DNA of 64,000 nt from Erigeron canadensis (GCF_010389155.1 NC_057763.1:42514645-42578644); one strand, 5' to 3'; shown: positions 12,783-24,394, numbered from the stretch's first letter. A program made the numbers and translations. The notes: generated by a model not told the origin, from the letters alone.

Positions 12783-14001
12783 CTAGTCGTAATACCCGTA
12801 CAATGTACGGTAGCTATATAGATGTATCATAAAGAAATTCGAATATGCATCATACATGATTCGTGAGTATGAAATAAATTGTGGTTAAAGTAAACCGATG
12901 ATCGAATCTAAGTTATAATAAACAGTAATGATACATACTATATATGTTTAGTTAAAGTTTTGAATTTACATTAAAATTTTACAATCACATCATAATCGGA
13001 ACTTATAAGCATAGTAGATGACGACGAATAACCTTGTGATTTTGGATCGTAAACTCAAAATTTTGAAGTATTCATGTTAATAACTTATTATACATAATAT
13101 AAGTAATAGGATATGAAGAATTGACAAAGAAAGAAGACAAATTTATTAATGAAAAAACGATAAATCAAATAAGATTATAATGTGTTTTGTATCCATAAAC
13201 CAAGAATTATAGTTTAATTATAAGTCTAATTAGGAAATTGAATCTATATAGAATTAAAAAGGCTAATTTAATATAAAATAAGTAAATTAAAAGGATATCT
13301 GTCAATCAAGAATTACGGCACGTGTCGTTTCAATAATTTATTATACGTAATATAAGTTATGTTACGTCTTTAAATACGTATGAATTAATTTACATTGAGT
13401 TAATAAATGAAGAAATATATTAAATATAAATAAATATAAATATACAGAACCATAATTTGCTTTTAGAAGTTATAACTTGAAAGAAAAATCCATATATAAA
13501 TAGAACCATAATTTGCTGTTAGACCTTGAAAAAAAATACATATGATAGTTTATTTCTTTCGAATTGGAATTAGTCATGTAGATATCCATATTTAATAATT
13601 ATTATATAAGGTATGTGGAAACTAATTGAAGCAGCAAGGTTGGATCAAGTGGTTAACACTCTTGCCTCTGGAGACAGAGGTCATGGGTTCTATCCTCATC
13701 CCTTGCAAGGTTGGAGGTCTTTTTCTATCTTTAAATAGAACCTGGAAGCAGCCTCTCTACACCGTCGTGGTAGGGGTAAGACTGTCTACATCTTAACCTC
13801 CCCCATACACCGTCGAGGTATTGGGACCCAAAACCCGTAAAAGACGACATTGAGTGTTACTTACTTACTTATTGTATGTGGAAACTAATTAGGATTCTAA
13901 TTTGATTTAATTAAGAATACTAAAAGTGACACTTGTCGTTCAAATAATATGTCATGTGTCGATTAAATAATACCTTAATCCTGTTTTAGTATATTGGTGG
14001 A
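12783..14001 (-). mobile_element. Helitron B (1219 bp), inverted, inserted in Helitron A
   Basis: On the minus strand it starts A|TCCACCAATATACTAAAAC (14001) and ends with hairpin TACCGTACATTGTACGGGTA then TTACGACTAG|T (12783). These are near-identical to the ends of Helitron A. Removing it joins CTATA (12782) to TGGCTACCG (14002), matching Helitron B's own CTATATAGCTACCG. Because it is an inverted relative of its target, it makes a long palindrome with Helitron A's body (arms about 12254-12780 and 12815-13335). It carries a SINE at 13628-13873. No coding gene is seen. Confidence 0.8.
13628..13873 (+). mobile_element. tRNA-derived SINE with perfect 17-bp target duplication
   Basis: Perfect direct repeats GTATGTGGAAACTAATT flank it at 13611-13627 and 13874-13890. 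Pol III promoter-like boxes are visible: box A near 13641 (TGGATCAAGTGGTT) and box B near 13686 (GGTTCTATCC). The body has GGGGTAAGACTGTCTACATC and CTCCCCCATACACCG, resembling plant Au-type SINEs as I recall them. The 3' end is a short TTAC repeat. It is the youngest layer of the local nest. Confidence 0.88.
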
Positions 14002-14038
14002 TGGCTACCGTATATCATACGGGTATTAGGACTAGTAA

Positions 14039-14699
14039 ATAATAAAAAAAACCCAAAATAATTAAAACCTAAAGACCTATTCATATTGCATAAGGATTAC
14101 ATAATTAAACACGGCCACATACATGCACAAGTCCATGGAAAATCGAAAAAGAAAGCGTAAAGAGCCTATTATATCTTTTAGCAACATTACCGTTACTATC
14201 GACCCAATAAGACAAAGTTAATTAGTATTTAGCATAGTTTGTAAGATAAAATAAACAAGTAATTTCTATTACCCCATTTCTTTGAAAATGATGCAAAAAA
14301 ATATAATAAAATACACAGCTTTATAAATACCGTAATTTTATAATAACTAGTCTCTAAGATAGTATTCAACAAATACAAAATTTACAAACTAGACCTATAT
14401 GTCATTATCCTGCCGATATTTTTAACGATAGTAATAGTACGTAGAAAACAATAATCTTAATTTGGATCAATTTAATTTTTATTATCAAAAGAGAAAGCAT
14501 GCAATATATATAGGTAAGTAGTTGAGGCAAACTTTCTCCATCGATCGTCGTGTTATGAAATAACGTAACGGGGATGAGGTTCATCATACTAGCTAGAGAG
14601 AGAGAAAAAAGACACAAAAACTACTATGTAGTATTAAGTTTGAAATTTAAAGCAGTGTACGTTTTGTTGGTTGATTGAAAAATATGAATCTCATTTCAA
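14039..14699. other. Intergenic, no feature seen
   Basis: AT-rich sequence with a short GA repeat near 14595. A 70-codon minus frame at 14405-14617 has no recognisable domain. Confidence 0.5.
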
Positions 14700-15095
14700 C
14701 GCAAGTATCCGCGCGTTGCGGCAGTGAGATGGTGATAGGTCATAGAGTATAATAAGTCATAGAGGTGATATGTCATAGAGTGTCATATCCAAATGTGTTA
14801 GCCGTACGGGCTTCATTCTCGGATTTAAAAATTCGTCGAAAGTATATCGAATGATATCTCTAATGAAAGAGCATGAAATTTTAAGAACACCCATATAATT
14901 TTTATAATTTATCTATGTACGGTTTTTGAGATAAAAGATTTTGAAATAATTAGAGGAATAAAATGATTTATGGAGGAGATAGAAAGTTGTAGCATTGATA
15001 TATGGTACATTATGTATTATTATGTGTGCATTGTTAAAATTGAAAGTTGAAACCCTATTTGCTTTATAATATATTTCTAACTATATATTTGAGTT
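14700..15095 (-). mobile_element. Helitron-like non-autonomous element (family 2, copy 2)
   Basis: Homologous to 2337-2795 but in the opposite orientation. It shares the word TACGGTTTTTGAGATAAAA, the segment around ATTCGTCGAAAGTATATCGA, and a run of GTGATAGGTCATAGAG-type short repeats. A GC-rich hairpin (CCGCGCGTTGCGG) marks its 3' side. A proper CTRR|T end is not seen, so the ends are approximate. Confidence 0.5.
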
Positions 15096-16464
15096 TCAAC
15101 TAGATTTGACGATGGAATTCATGACATTTCCATACACGCACCATGACTGGTGGCAAACCTAGCTAGTAATGGAAAGACAAACGAGTTGATACTAATTTAA
15201 TCGGCGAACCTCCTTGAGTGTGGTAAAAAGGAAATGATATGATTCCATATTCTTCCTTTGAAAGCATGAAATTGGCCGGTGACGGAAACCAACATTTGCT
15301 TTTCATCATGATCCACTTTTATGCGGTATATATTATCAACACATATACAAACGATAAACTTACTTAACAACAATCTTAATTCGTTTCCATGGCTTTAATT
15401 AAGGTTTGCCTCTTAACATAATAAAACTAACTTAACAATCAGTGACTGAATTCCAGAATTACATAACAGGGTATGCAAAATTGGATGTGTACGTAGTTCG
15501 AATCCAGAGGGTGTTTCGAGGGTCATGGATTTCATCTCATATATGTATTGTTCGAGTTTCGTATATTGCCAATTGAATGTTACTGTGGTATCTTGAATAC
15601 TAAGTAATGCTAACTATTAACTCGTTATTCAAAAACATATGTTGAAAGATCGATATTAATGTCAAGTTAGTTTATTTGATAGGGATTTTGACTTTTTGAT
15701 TAAGACTTCAAATTTTGACAATAAAATTTGAAACAATAATAACAATAATTGTAATAATAATAAGAAAAATGAAAGGTTGAAGGTCGAGATTGTATTGGCC
15801 GGAACATAAATATTGCGGGCGCCGAGATTATGTGACTATCAAACGTGCCTAGAAAAATTGACTGGTTATTTATAGAATTAGCATTTGATTGCACTATTCA
15901 CGTGATAAATATGGCTTTTATGATGACAAAATATCAAGATGTAGTGTGTAGATTAATATGAATCTAAATTTACCATGCCTATGATATATATAAAAGAGAA
16001 GTGATATTTTATATTTGTATATATTTTTTTTTTATAAATTTAATACAACGGTACAATATTAGTTTGTATAGTTATCTATAAAAGTTGTATGTTGTGGTAC
16101 ATCAATTAAAAATCGTGGTACAAATATCTTCTCTCTAAATAAAGTGTTGTTAGTGTTAGGGTTGTCATTGAAAAGCAATTAATTACTTGTATAAAATTTA
16201 TATTTTATTCTTAGATAATTCAAGAATGACATTTTATATATCAAAAATTTTTTTTCTTCATATATATGTATAACTTATTAGCGAAAACTCAAGGACTATA
16301 TTATCAAAATTTTAACAAAGAAATTAAACAAGTCCTTACACACAAGATTATAACTCATTGAAAATTAAAAATAGATTGTTTTCTATACTATGTTTTTTCA
16401 AAATATAAGGAATAGTTTTCATAACTGCATGTAATGAACTGTTTGATTAAACTAAATATATTTA
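15096..16464. other. Intergenic with a possible SINE-like fragment near 15480-15620
   Basis: The segment at about 15470-15620 (box B-like AGTTCGAATCC, then GTATCTTGAATACTAA) resembles 53335-53450, which suggests a dispersed repeat, perhaps a decayed SINE. Nothing else was recognised. Confidence 0.3.
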
Positions 16465-16668
16465 TAGTTTTAGGTAAAATAAAACAATTATTAAAGTAAA
16501 ACAAATGAAACAATAGGTTTATCTTTACTGAAAATCACGTGCATCATGAAAATTATCGTACATCAATTATTTCATAAATCTTCATGCATCAATTTAACTA
16601 TGATCTAAGGATGAAGATTTTATTTACTTGTTTTACTTTAATATTTGTTTTATAATACTCGACTCCTA
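16465..16668. mobile_element. MITE copy 2 (AAGTATTAAAGTAAAA family)
   Basis: Same family as 9411-9585: left TAGGTAAAATAAAACAATTA, right inverted TTGTTTTACTTTAATATTTG, with the shared inner words GTGCATCATGA and TATGATCTAAGG. No clear target duplication was found. Confidence 0.55.
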
Positions 16669-18190
16669 TATTAATGATAATTGTTTTTTACGTAACTACG
16701 TTATTACGATTAGATATTTATACTCATGTTGTTTTACATTACTGAAAAGAATAATAATGTTGGATCTATCGTTATGTAATCGAATAACCTGCATAGTTTT
16801 TGGTTTGGGGGCGGATTTTTATAAGAAAAGGTTTTCTTGAAATTCGATGTGAGTATCCTCAAGTTGTTTCACTAGTACCCTCAAAACTCCCATAGTGCTT
16901 CTCTTGATTATCTTGTAAACTTTATCTTATTTTGTGTTAATCAAAAGCTCCAATCAAGACATCATGACCACTTCATATCTTGTCCGGCCACTTTATTCAA
17001 CTTCCAAAAGCACAACTCAACATCTATTGACTACGAATTGTATATATTACGATACAATCCACCGTCCACCTCAGTCCAAAAAGGATATGTATGTATCAAT
17101 CAAGTAGTTCAGCATGCATATACGATAGAACGATTCTCTCTCTTGTATATTTAAACTAGACAAAATCAACTAACGAATATAATAAGTAGAAAGAAGTTAA
17201 TATAAAATTATAAAGTTCAACCACATTCATCTTATAAAACTGAGCAAGGGTCATAGTATAGAGTTACATCATTACAACAAAAATATAATTTCTTAACACT
17301 TATTTTTACACATTTTAAAAAAATGCTGAAAAAATATATTAACTTGTTCACACTTAAATTTGTGTAAAAAAAATCATATTTCAAAGTGTAAAAGTATGTA
17401 AAAAGTCACATTTTTTTACAATTGTAGATGTATAAATAAAATGTTCATACTTATAAGCGATGACATGAAGGCCGTCAAAAATTAAAAAAAAAAAAGAAAA
17501 AAAGACGGTTATGAGTTATTGTGACAAGCATAGGGGCATAATGGCATATCATGCGTAGTAAGTAAAGCAAAATCAATGGTTTTCAATGAAATACGGATGG
17601 AGTAGTGGGACATTCAGGTTAACCTCATGAGGTTGAAAGTTCAATTTTTGGGAAGACTTCTTAGCTTTTTTTTTAAAACGAAACTGTATGGTGGGTTTAG
17701 ACTATCTTATATTGTCTGCATTCATGAGCATATATGAGGTCGTTTTTCGTCATTAGGTTACCCCAAATACTCATATTTTATTCGTTGGTCGTTCAAAAAA
17801 GAATATCTTTTGGTTTACATAAAATCTTTTGAATATATTAAGCGTCTTTATTTTTTTTATTTGACCTTTCTATTAGGAAAATATTTTGTGGATTGTGATT
17901 CATACATCATTAAATATGTTTTAAATCATTGTTCTGTATAACACTTTAAAGTATATTTGATAATTATGATTGAAATTTGATGGTACATGGAGTCATGGAC
18001 CATCATCCTCATTTTTTGGGCAACTATCATGTAAGACTGAGTTGTTAGCCTACTCAAGCTGCCCAACTATATGTATAATACCTAGTAAAATGTAAATTAG
18101 TTATTCAAAATTTATATTTTAGATTAATAATTAATTGTATATATAAGTTTTTGTAAGTTTAAAATGTATCATTTTATTAAAAAAAACATT
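16669..18190. other. Intergenic; possible small CACTA-like and SINE-like fragments
   Basis: Near 17270-17440, CATTACAACAAAAATATAAT followed by repeated TTTTTACACATTT and GTGTAAAAAAAATC resembles the end of a CACTA-type element with subterminal repeats, but no second end was found. Around 17600-17770 there is a diffuse SINE-like block. Both are weak. Confidence 0.25.
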
Positions 18191-18200
18191 TATGTATTTA

Positions 18201-18386
18201 GGGGTTGGGTATTGTAAAACAAGTATTAAAGTAAAACAACTAAGACAAGAGCTTGACCCTTAGATTATGGTTAAAATGATGCACGAAGATTCACAAAATA
18301 ATTGATGTACGATGATTTTCATGATGCACGGTGATTATTACCGAAGAAAAAACTATTGTTTTATTTGTTTTATTTTACGTAAAACC
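18201..18386. mobile_element. MITE copy 3 with 10-bp target duplication
   Basis: Same family as 9411-9585 and 16465-16668. It is flanked by TATGTATTTA at 18191-18200 and 18387-18396, a perfect duplication of 9-10 bp, which suggests a Mutator-type origin for the family. Inner words include AAGTATTAAAGTAAAACAAC and GATGCACGGTGATT. Confidence 0.7.
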
Positions 18387-18401
18387 TATGTATTTATGTT
18401 G

Positions 18402-18840
18402 CACTACAAGAAAGTGGTTACTTGTACACACTTTTCTAGCTATATATTCACGATAGAAAGCGTATGTAAATTCGTGGTTCACGGTCACAAAAACCGTGAA
18501 AAAAAGGGCGTAACAAAATTATATAGTTAGTCCACTCTATTTTTTGTAGAATTATTATGAAATGTGAACACTATTTGCCGTGAACAAATTTTAAAATGTT
18601 CACGGTTTTTTCTGTTGACAATGTTTGGAAATATCCACTATAATTAACATGAAAAATAATTACATTGCTACTAAAATTACCGTGGACAATATTTGAAACT
18701 GCACACAAATTGGTGTGTACAAAATATTGAGTTTGTACAAAAAATAGCGTGAACAAAAATTTGAAATGCTAAAATAATTAGCGTGGACTATTGATGAAAA
18801 TGCCACAAAACTAAGCGTGGCATTTAGAGCATTCGGTACT
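18402..18840. repeat. CACTA terminus and subterminal repeats
   Basis: The element begins CACTACAAGAAAGTGGTTA at 18402, the canonical CACTA end. The next 430 bp hold many short repeats in both orientations built on CGTGAACAAA and CGTGGAC (near 18480, 18500, 18578, 18600, 18680, 18750, 18780 and 18820). Such subterminal motifs are the usual binding sites for the CACTA accessory protein. Confidence 0.75.
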
Positions 18841-19855
18841 ATTTTACTACATATTATATTTATAAATTAAAAGATTATTTAGAAACCCATACATACCAAA
18901 AAACAACATATTTCTAAAATGGCATTTAGAAATTAAAAGATTATTTAGAAACTCTTGGGTTATACATTCATGAGCTCTAATGTACATTCAATACTAATTT
19001 CACTACATATTCCATTGGCTGTACATTCATATTTCATATCTCATTTACATCTTTGAGTCCCTTTAGAAAGTACCTGGAAGAAGAAAAAAAATGTATCAAA
19101 AAATAAATAGATAAATGCAAAAAACTGGAGAACGTTATAGCCAATTTTAAGGTAGTAATTTAAGCTGGACAACATTATACGATGCATTATGGCCAAAATT
19201 GAAACTTAAAAGCTGGACCTGCATCATTTAATTTATTTGTCTAAACTACACTACAGATAGTTAGATCACTAGATGTAAAAAACATTCAAAAAAATACTAA
19301 TAACAATAAGGAATTCATTTATACAATTGACCAGTTTAGTCTAACTTGGGAACAATTAGTAGTATACCTATATATAACTACCACAGCTTCCATCAATTAA
19401 CTTGCATACATTATTGCCAGCACCTAATAAGTATAACCAGCCACTTGCAACTTCTATTATATATACCACTAGGCAAAACATTTACCTCGTCCCCATTTTA
19501 AAGATTAAGAAGCTCTGATGGGAATGCATCACATCAACCCCCCACCCCCACAGCTAAAAACAAATTCCCCAACTAATAAGAATGTGACATATAGTCCCAT
19601 GCTACCCATAAGGAGGATCCCAAGAGAATGATTCCATCTCAGACAAATGCTTTAATCATAAAATATGCATAGAGACGGTTCTAATTCCACTTAACAATAT
19701 ATAAAAGAGATATATTATACCTTTCAAAACACAAATATTGAAGCAGATTCATAAATGATCTTGATGAAATGCACGAGAAGATGTCTGGAGAAAACAATAT
19801 GTCAATTATAGTAAGAAACACAGTTACTACAAATATATGTATAAATATAAATAGT

Positions 19856-22757
19856 TTAAGTCATAACCTGTGGTGTTGTGGACATACGTGCCCCATAGAA
19901 GTCAGAAAAAGCAGTCCTAAAGAGTCGAAGCTCTGCAGTACAATCATCAATACTCTGCTGCATAATCAACATTTGCTTACTCTGACTTTCTATCTGCCTA
20001 CTCTGAGTTTCTATTTGTTCCCTTTGAGATTCAATTTGCTTACTTTGAGTGTCAACTTTATCCAAAAGGAATCTGTTTTCATTTGCTATATTTTTGCCTC
20101 TTAACTTTCGCAAATCAAAACTAAACTTAGTTACTTGCGATCTTTTAACTCCAGCTCCATAACTAGGAGGTCGTCCACGCTTATTTGGGCCCCTTAGTTC
20201 TTGCATAACTTCCCTTACAATTTCTAATTGCTTTTCAGAATCAATAGAGTCACTGCCGGCCTCTAATACCTTTCTAGCAATTCCTTCTTGTGCTCGATCC
20301 TAAAAGAGTAAATGTGATGGCACATTTATAAAGTAAGCTTTTAAGATTAAAAACATGATAAACTAGTGTCATTAAACTGAAATAAAAATGTTTGATAATT
20401 CAATACCAAAAGTTGTCTTGATGCATGTTTAGCATATGACCCATTTTTCATCAAATGAGAACTTCTAAAGAACTCAACGTCATTTGCCTCTCTTCCTTTG
20501 ATAACCAACTGCAGATTTAACAAGGAACATACATGTTTCAAGACCGGCTTATAAAACTTTATCCAATTTCACATAATCAAAGGTACTATGTGATGTTGCA
20601 GCCTAAACAACAAGTATAAGATAGCTGAAAAGGTACTATGTGATTGCAAAAACATAATATTTGAATCTAACTAGAACAGGTACAAAGAGCCCTAAAATTC
20701 TCAGCAGTTTTCGGGACAACATCTTTATATAATTCAATAACCAACCTCCCTTCCATTTCACCACCTAAAAAAAAGAAGGATGTTGGTGTACAGATGGAGA
20801 TGGAGATGGACTGTTAACTTTTTTAGTTTTTTGAGAGTCTAATAACCCTATTTACATAAAGAATGTAAAGCATAAAGATATTCTTAAAATATCAAAGTTT
20901 GAAGACTCACGAATTCATCTTTTTTCCGTGCAAAACTAACAGCACCGTGCTGTGATGATGAACTTTGCTATCTCTTGCATCCTTTCCATATTTGGACAAT
21001 TTCTACATTCAATCAGATGTAAATGTTTAGTGGTTGAGTTGTGTGTATGTATATATATATATTATAAGATACAAACAATCTACCTTTGCTGTTGGTGATC
21101 TAAGATTGTTTTTGAACACTTCCCACTGATGATCTAAAAAGTTATCTGGTGCTCTAACCAAGTCAAGTGCATTTAAAAGTTGATCCTCTGTGTATTCCAC
21201 ATCATCTCCACCAATGTTAGCTTCATCTAACTTTTTGGCAGCTAACTTAAGCAGCTTATTTTTGAACCTAAATTTCAGACTCCTAAATTTCTCATTGAAT
21301 GTATCCAGAAGGACTTTGTCCACATTATCTCCTTGAGGTAAGTTAAATCTCTGCTTCAAAATTCAAAGTTGGGGAACTCTGTTAACTAACAGCAATGCAA
21401 CACGTACATAAAACCATTTAAAGGTTATTAAACACTAAACATGGTCTACAATTCAAATATAAACAGAAATTACCCGAAGCTCTATCAGAAGCCTAGTACC
21501 ACATCTAATTTTGCATTCTTTCCGGTTTTTAGTATCAGGTAGACACAAGTGTGGTTCTTTTAGAAGTAGGGTCATGAATCTAGTGCATAAACGAGCTGCT
21601 GCTTTGATTGGTTGATGAAATTCGTTAACAGGTACCAGAATCTTTTCACCTTCTTTTAGCTTGAAAACATCTTTTGCCCTGAGTTTTTATTGCGTGAGAA
21701 CTCTTCCATCTTCGTCTACAGAATTATAGTCAATTGTATGATCAGCTAAGAAAGAATAACTTATTATTAGTGATACTGAACATTAATTTACCTATTATCT
21801 CTGCCTCAACTAACAGCTTTAGCTCAGTTTCATCTACTTCTTCCTCGTGATCCGAAATAGATGATGCCATGGAGGAGGATTCGTGAATTACCGGTTCATG
21901 TGAAGTTGTTTCAGATTGTAAATGAATAGAAGACGATGAGGATGAAGAGTTTTGCCGAATAGTAGAAAGATTCAAGGGTCGAATAGATGTGTGACAGAAA
22001 GATGACGCGGGATACGGGTTATGTTTTAATTGACCAGATGATGGGAGAGAAAAATTTTGATGTAGTTGACCTGAAAGTTGAGAGTTATGATGTAAATGAA
22101 ACTATTCTGGAATTAAGGTTGTAGTAGGCTCCCTCATACGCTTTTTTGAATGTTGTTGCATGATTGTATTTGACTTGAATATCTTTTGAATGGTTGTTCA
22201 CTGTAACCTGTAAGCAATACATAGCATAACTATAATGTAAATTTTACACACTAAATAACATGTATAGCAATAGCAAACAAGAATAACAATCAAAACATAC
22301 CCAACAAACAAATCATATATGAAAACCTAATAGCAAATCATTCAGCTCCGTACATACTTATTAGTCATGTTCAGTTTCAATGTCTATCCTATGCCAACTC
22401 GGTACCTCATTAACATCAAGCATTGGAATATCACAAGGCATACACTGGTTATACGAGTCATCATCGTCTCTATCTATATTGGTCCCCATGTCATACGTAT
22501 CCCTGGGCTTAGTCATTATTACATGTGACCATCCAACATCCTTTAAATCCTCTATGTAGAACACTTGCTTTGCTTGAGAGGAAATTATATAAGGATCATC
22601 TTCCACTTTTACACCGGTGTGTACAAGCGGTCTAGAGAAATTCACAAGAGGAAAACCATACTTATCTTTCTTTAACCCTTTTGAAGGTCTAATATCAACC
22701 CAATCACAACGAAAAAGTACAACTTTGGGACAATAGTTAGTTTCAAAGTCCTACAGA
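19856..22757 (-). pseudogene. Decayed CACTA accessory transposase gene (DUF4216 and Ptta/En/Spm-like)
   Basis: Separate open segments on the minus strand form one broken gene. At 22757-22361 a DUF4216-like stretch (VVLFRCDWVDIRPSKG, then KKDKYGF, NFSRPLVHTG and FYIEDLKDVGW) is open upstream with no ATG. 21975-21742 is Ser- and acid-rich. 21359-21027 (FRSLKFRFKNKLLKLAAKKL) resembles the Ptta/En/Spm plant transposase region. 20541-20347 is a short piece. 20206-19856 starts MQELRGPNKRGRPPSYG and ends in a heptad-like repeat (QIESQREQIETQSRQIESQS), a probable coiled coil. Introns could join some of these, but I could not build a continuous frame with good splice sites throughout. I call it a remnant. 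Confidence 0.65.
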
Positions 22758-22770
22758 ATATAGATGAACT

Positions 22771-24146
22771 AAATTATTGACCCGCGTATTACGCAAGTAG
22801 ACATATATAATTTATAATATGTTATCTATGACAACATATTACTTGATATAAATAAAAAAATTTAATAAATACTTAATTTTATATATAAATATTTGATTTT
22901 TACATAAAATGAGCTATCTGGTTTTAAATTAAAAAAAATCATAAAAATATTTGTTTTTAACATATTCTTTATTCCTCTATTTCATATAAATAGAAAACAT
23001 TTAATTACTTTCAATAACATCTCTTCTAAGTCAAAATTTATCATTATGTTTAAATCTTGAATCAATATAAAATTAATAGATTGGATTAAAAGATTAGTTT
23101 ATTTTAGTTCATTACCTTTTATATTTTTTAAAACGGCAAACTGTCCTACTTATAATATTAAACTTTACGAATACTTGGAATAATATATATAGTTTTCAAT
23201 AGTTCATTACTTTTTACATTTGTTTTTTTTCAATATTGATATTTGTCTTATTTATTAATCTGATATTTATGATAATTGTTACCATATAGAATATAATACA
23301 AGTGAAGCCCATTATATGTTGTAATATCAATATATGCTTAAAAATATTGATCTCATGTAATCAAATTGAAGGGTGAAGTTTAAAACTTAAAGTTAACATA
23401 CAAAGTCAACATTTATAATTGCATGGTACACATTTTTAACATTTATCAAAAAATATTAGAGTTGTTTAATTTGGTGTAATTTGAAATTAACTTGCTTCAT
23501 ATTAACTTAACCATAAATTGTATGTTATATATATGTATATTATAGTTTTAATTGATATACGCATAACATAAATGTCAATATTTACAAATTTGAATTTATT
23601 TATAAACTTTACTCTTTTGAAACCTTAGGTATATATTTTATTATCATACATTGAAATTATTTAAATACATAAAGATATATTTTGTTTAAAATATAAAGTA
23701 GAAACACTAATGTAATGTTTAACTAATTTTGAAGTTAATGATTAATCATCATTTTGATCAAACATTGTAACTAATGTAGTGTAACTTTTTGTATTTGTAT
23801 TTGTATAAATTGCAGCACATAGTTTATGTGAATCATACACAAATAAATTATTTTTTAATAGTTATTGTTTTGAAAAACTTTATCATTTGAACAATAAATG
23901 TATAGAGATAAATTAATATACAAATAATAGTAATAGACTGAAAAATAATTATGCATGATGATGATACTAATAGATTAAAAAATTAGCGTATGAATATACA
24001 TTAAAAATAGCAATTATTATTATTTTATCCTTTAAGTTTAAATTTATATTTTGTCTAAACTTTAAAGTTGAAGAACTAATGTTGTGTTTAACCAATTATA
24101 AAGTCAATGCTGATATCATCATTTTAATCTAAGTGTTACCTATATT
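22771..24146. other. AT-rich repeat-derived DNA, no gene
   Basis: It starts with a GC-rich hairpin-like word (GACCCGCGTATTACGC, about 22778-22793) of the type seen at Helitron 3' ends. The block near 23701-23780 (AATGTAATGTTTAACTAATT...) recurs diverged at about 24065-24130 and 30506-30580. Confidence 0.35.
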
Positions 24147-24394
24147 TCTATACTACTATAAGAAGATTATACCTCTTTGATAAAAAAGAGATATGTAAAT
24201 GACTATTATACCCTTAATGGAATAATATACATAATTAGTCTCTTATTTTTTAAAATATCCCCACTACCTTAACATCAATTATATTTACATGAACCTACCT
24301 CAATCGACACGACACCGCCACCATCACCACCTATCGCCGACACTACCAGACCGTCGTCACAATCACTACTGCCACATTGCACATATACCATGCT
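24147..24394 (+). mobile_element. Short Helitron-like element (family 3, copy 1)
   Basis: It starts TCTATACTACTATAAGAAGA and carries a CACC-rich core (CGCCACCATCACCACC). It finishes with GCCACATTGCACATATACC and ATGC, a decayed hairpin end. It is homologous in inverted orientation to 25142-25391 and related to 34517-34745. Confidence 0.5.

Larger units (their letters stand above)
12218..14035 (+). mobile_element. Helitron A (599 bp), split by inverted Helitron B
   Basis: The 5' end is A|TCTACCAATAAACTAAAAC at 12218. The 3' end is hairpin TACCGTATATCATACGGGTA followed by TTAGGACTAG|T at 14035. These are the A|TC...CTAG|T ends expected of a Helitron. The element itself is 12218-12782 plus 14002-14035. 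It interrupts the right target duplication of the Mutator-like element, and removing it restores ATCTTATAA, which independently confirms both ends. It has an internal near-duplicate of about 34 bp (TTAGCTTTTTTNGTTGTATA, about 12317-12369). No helicase is encoded. Confidence 0.8.
18402..22770 (-). mobile_element. CACTA (En/Spm) transposon, truncated at the transposase side
   Basis: The right-hand gene end is present (18402) and coding remnants run on the minus strand, but the other terminus is missing. Near 22757 the DUF4216 exon is preceded by an acceptor-like CTGTAG, and by 22779 the sequence changes to unrelated AT-rich repeat DNA. The TNP2-type catalytic transposase that should lie upstream is absent from the window. 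The element is therefore probably immobile. Confidence 0.7.

Noticed and set aside
12254..13335. Large palindrome considered as a miRNA or hairpin-RNA gene
   Set aside because: Explained fully by two inverted Helitron copies; no evidence of a dedicated promoter.
24300..24380. CACC/GCC-rich stretch considered as a coding fragment
   Set aside because: It is the core of a short Helitron-like repeat that recurs at 25142 and 34517, without a conserved frame.
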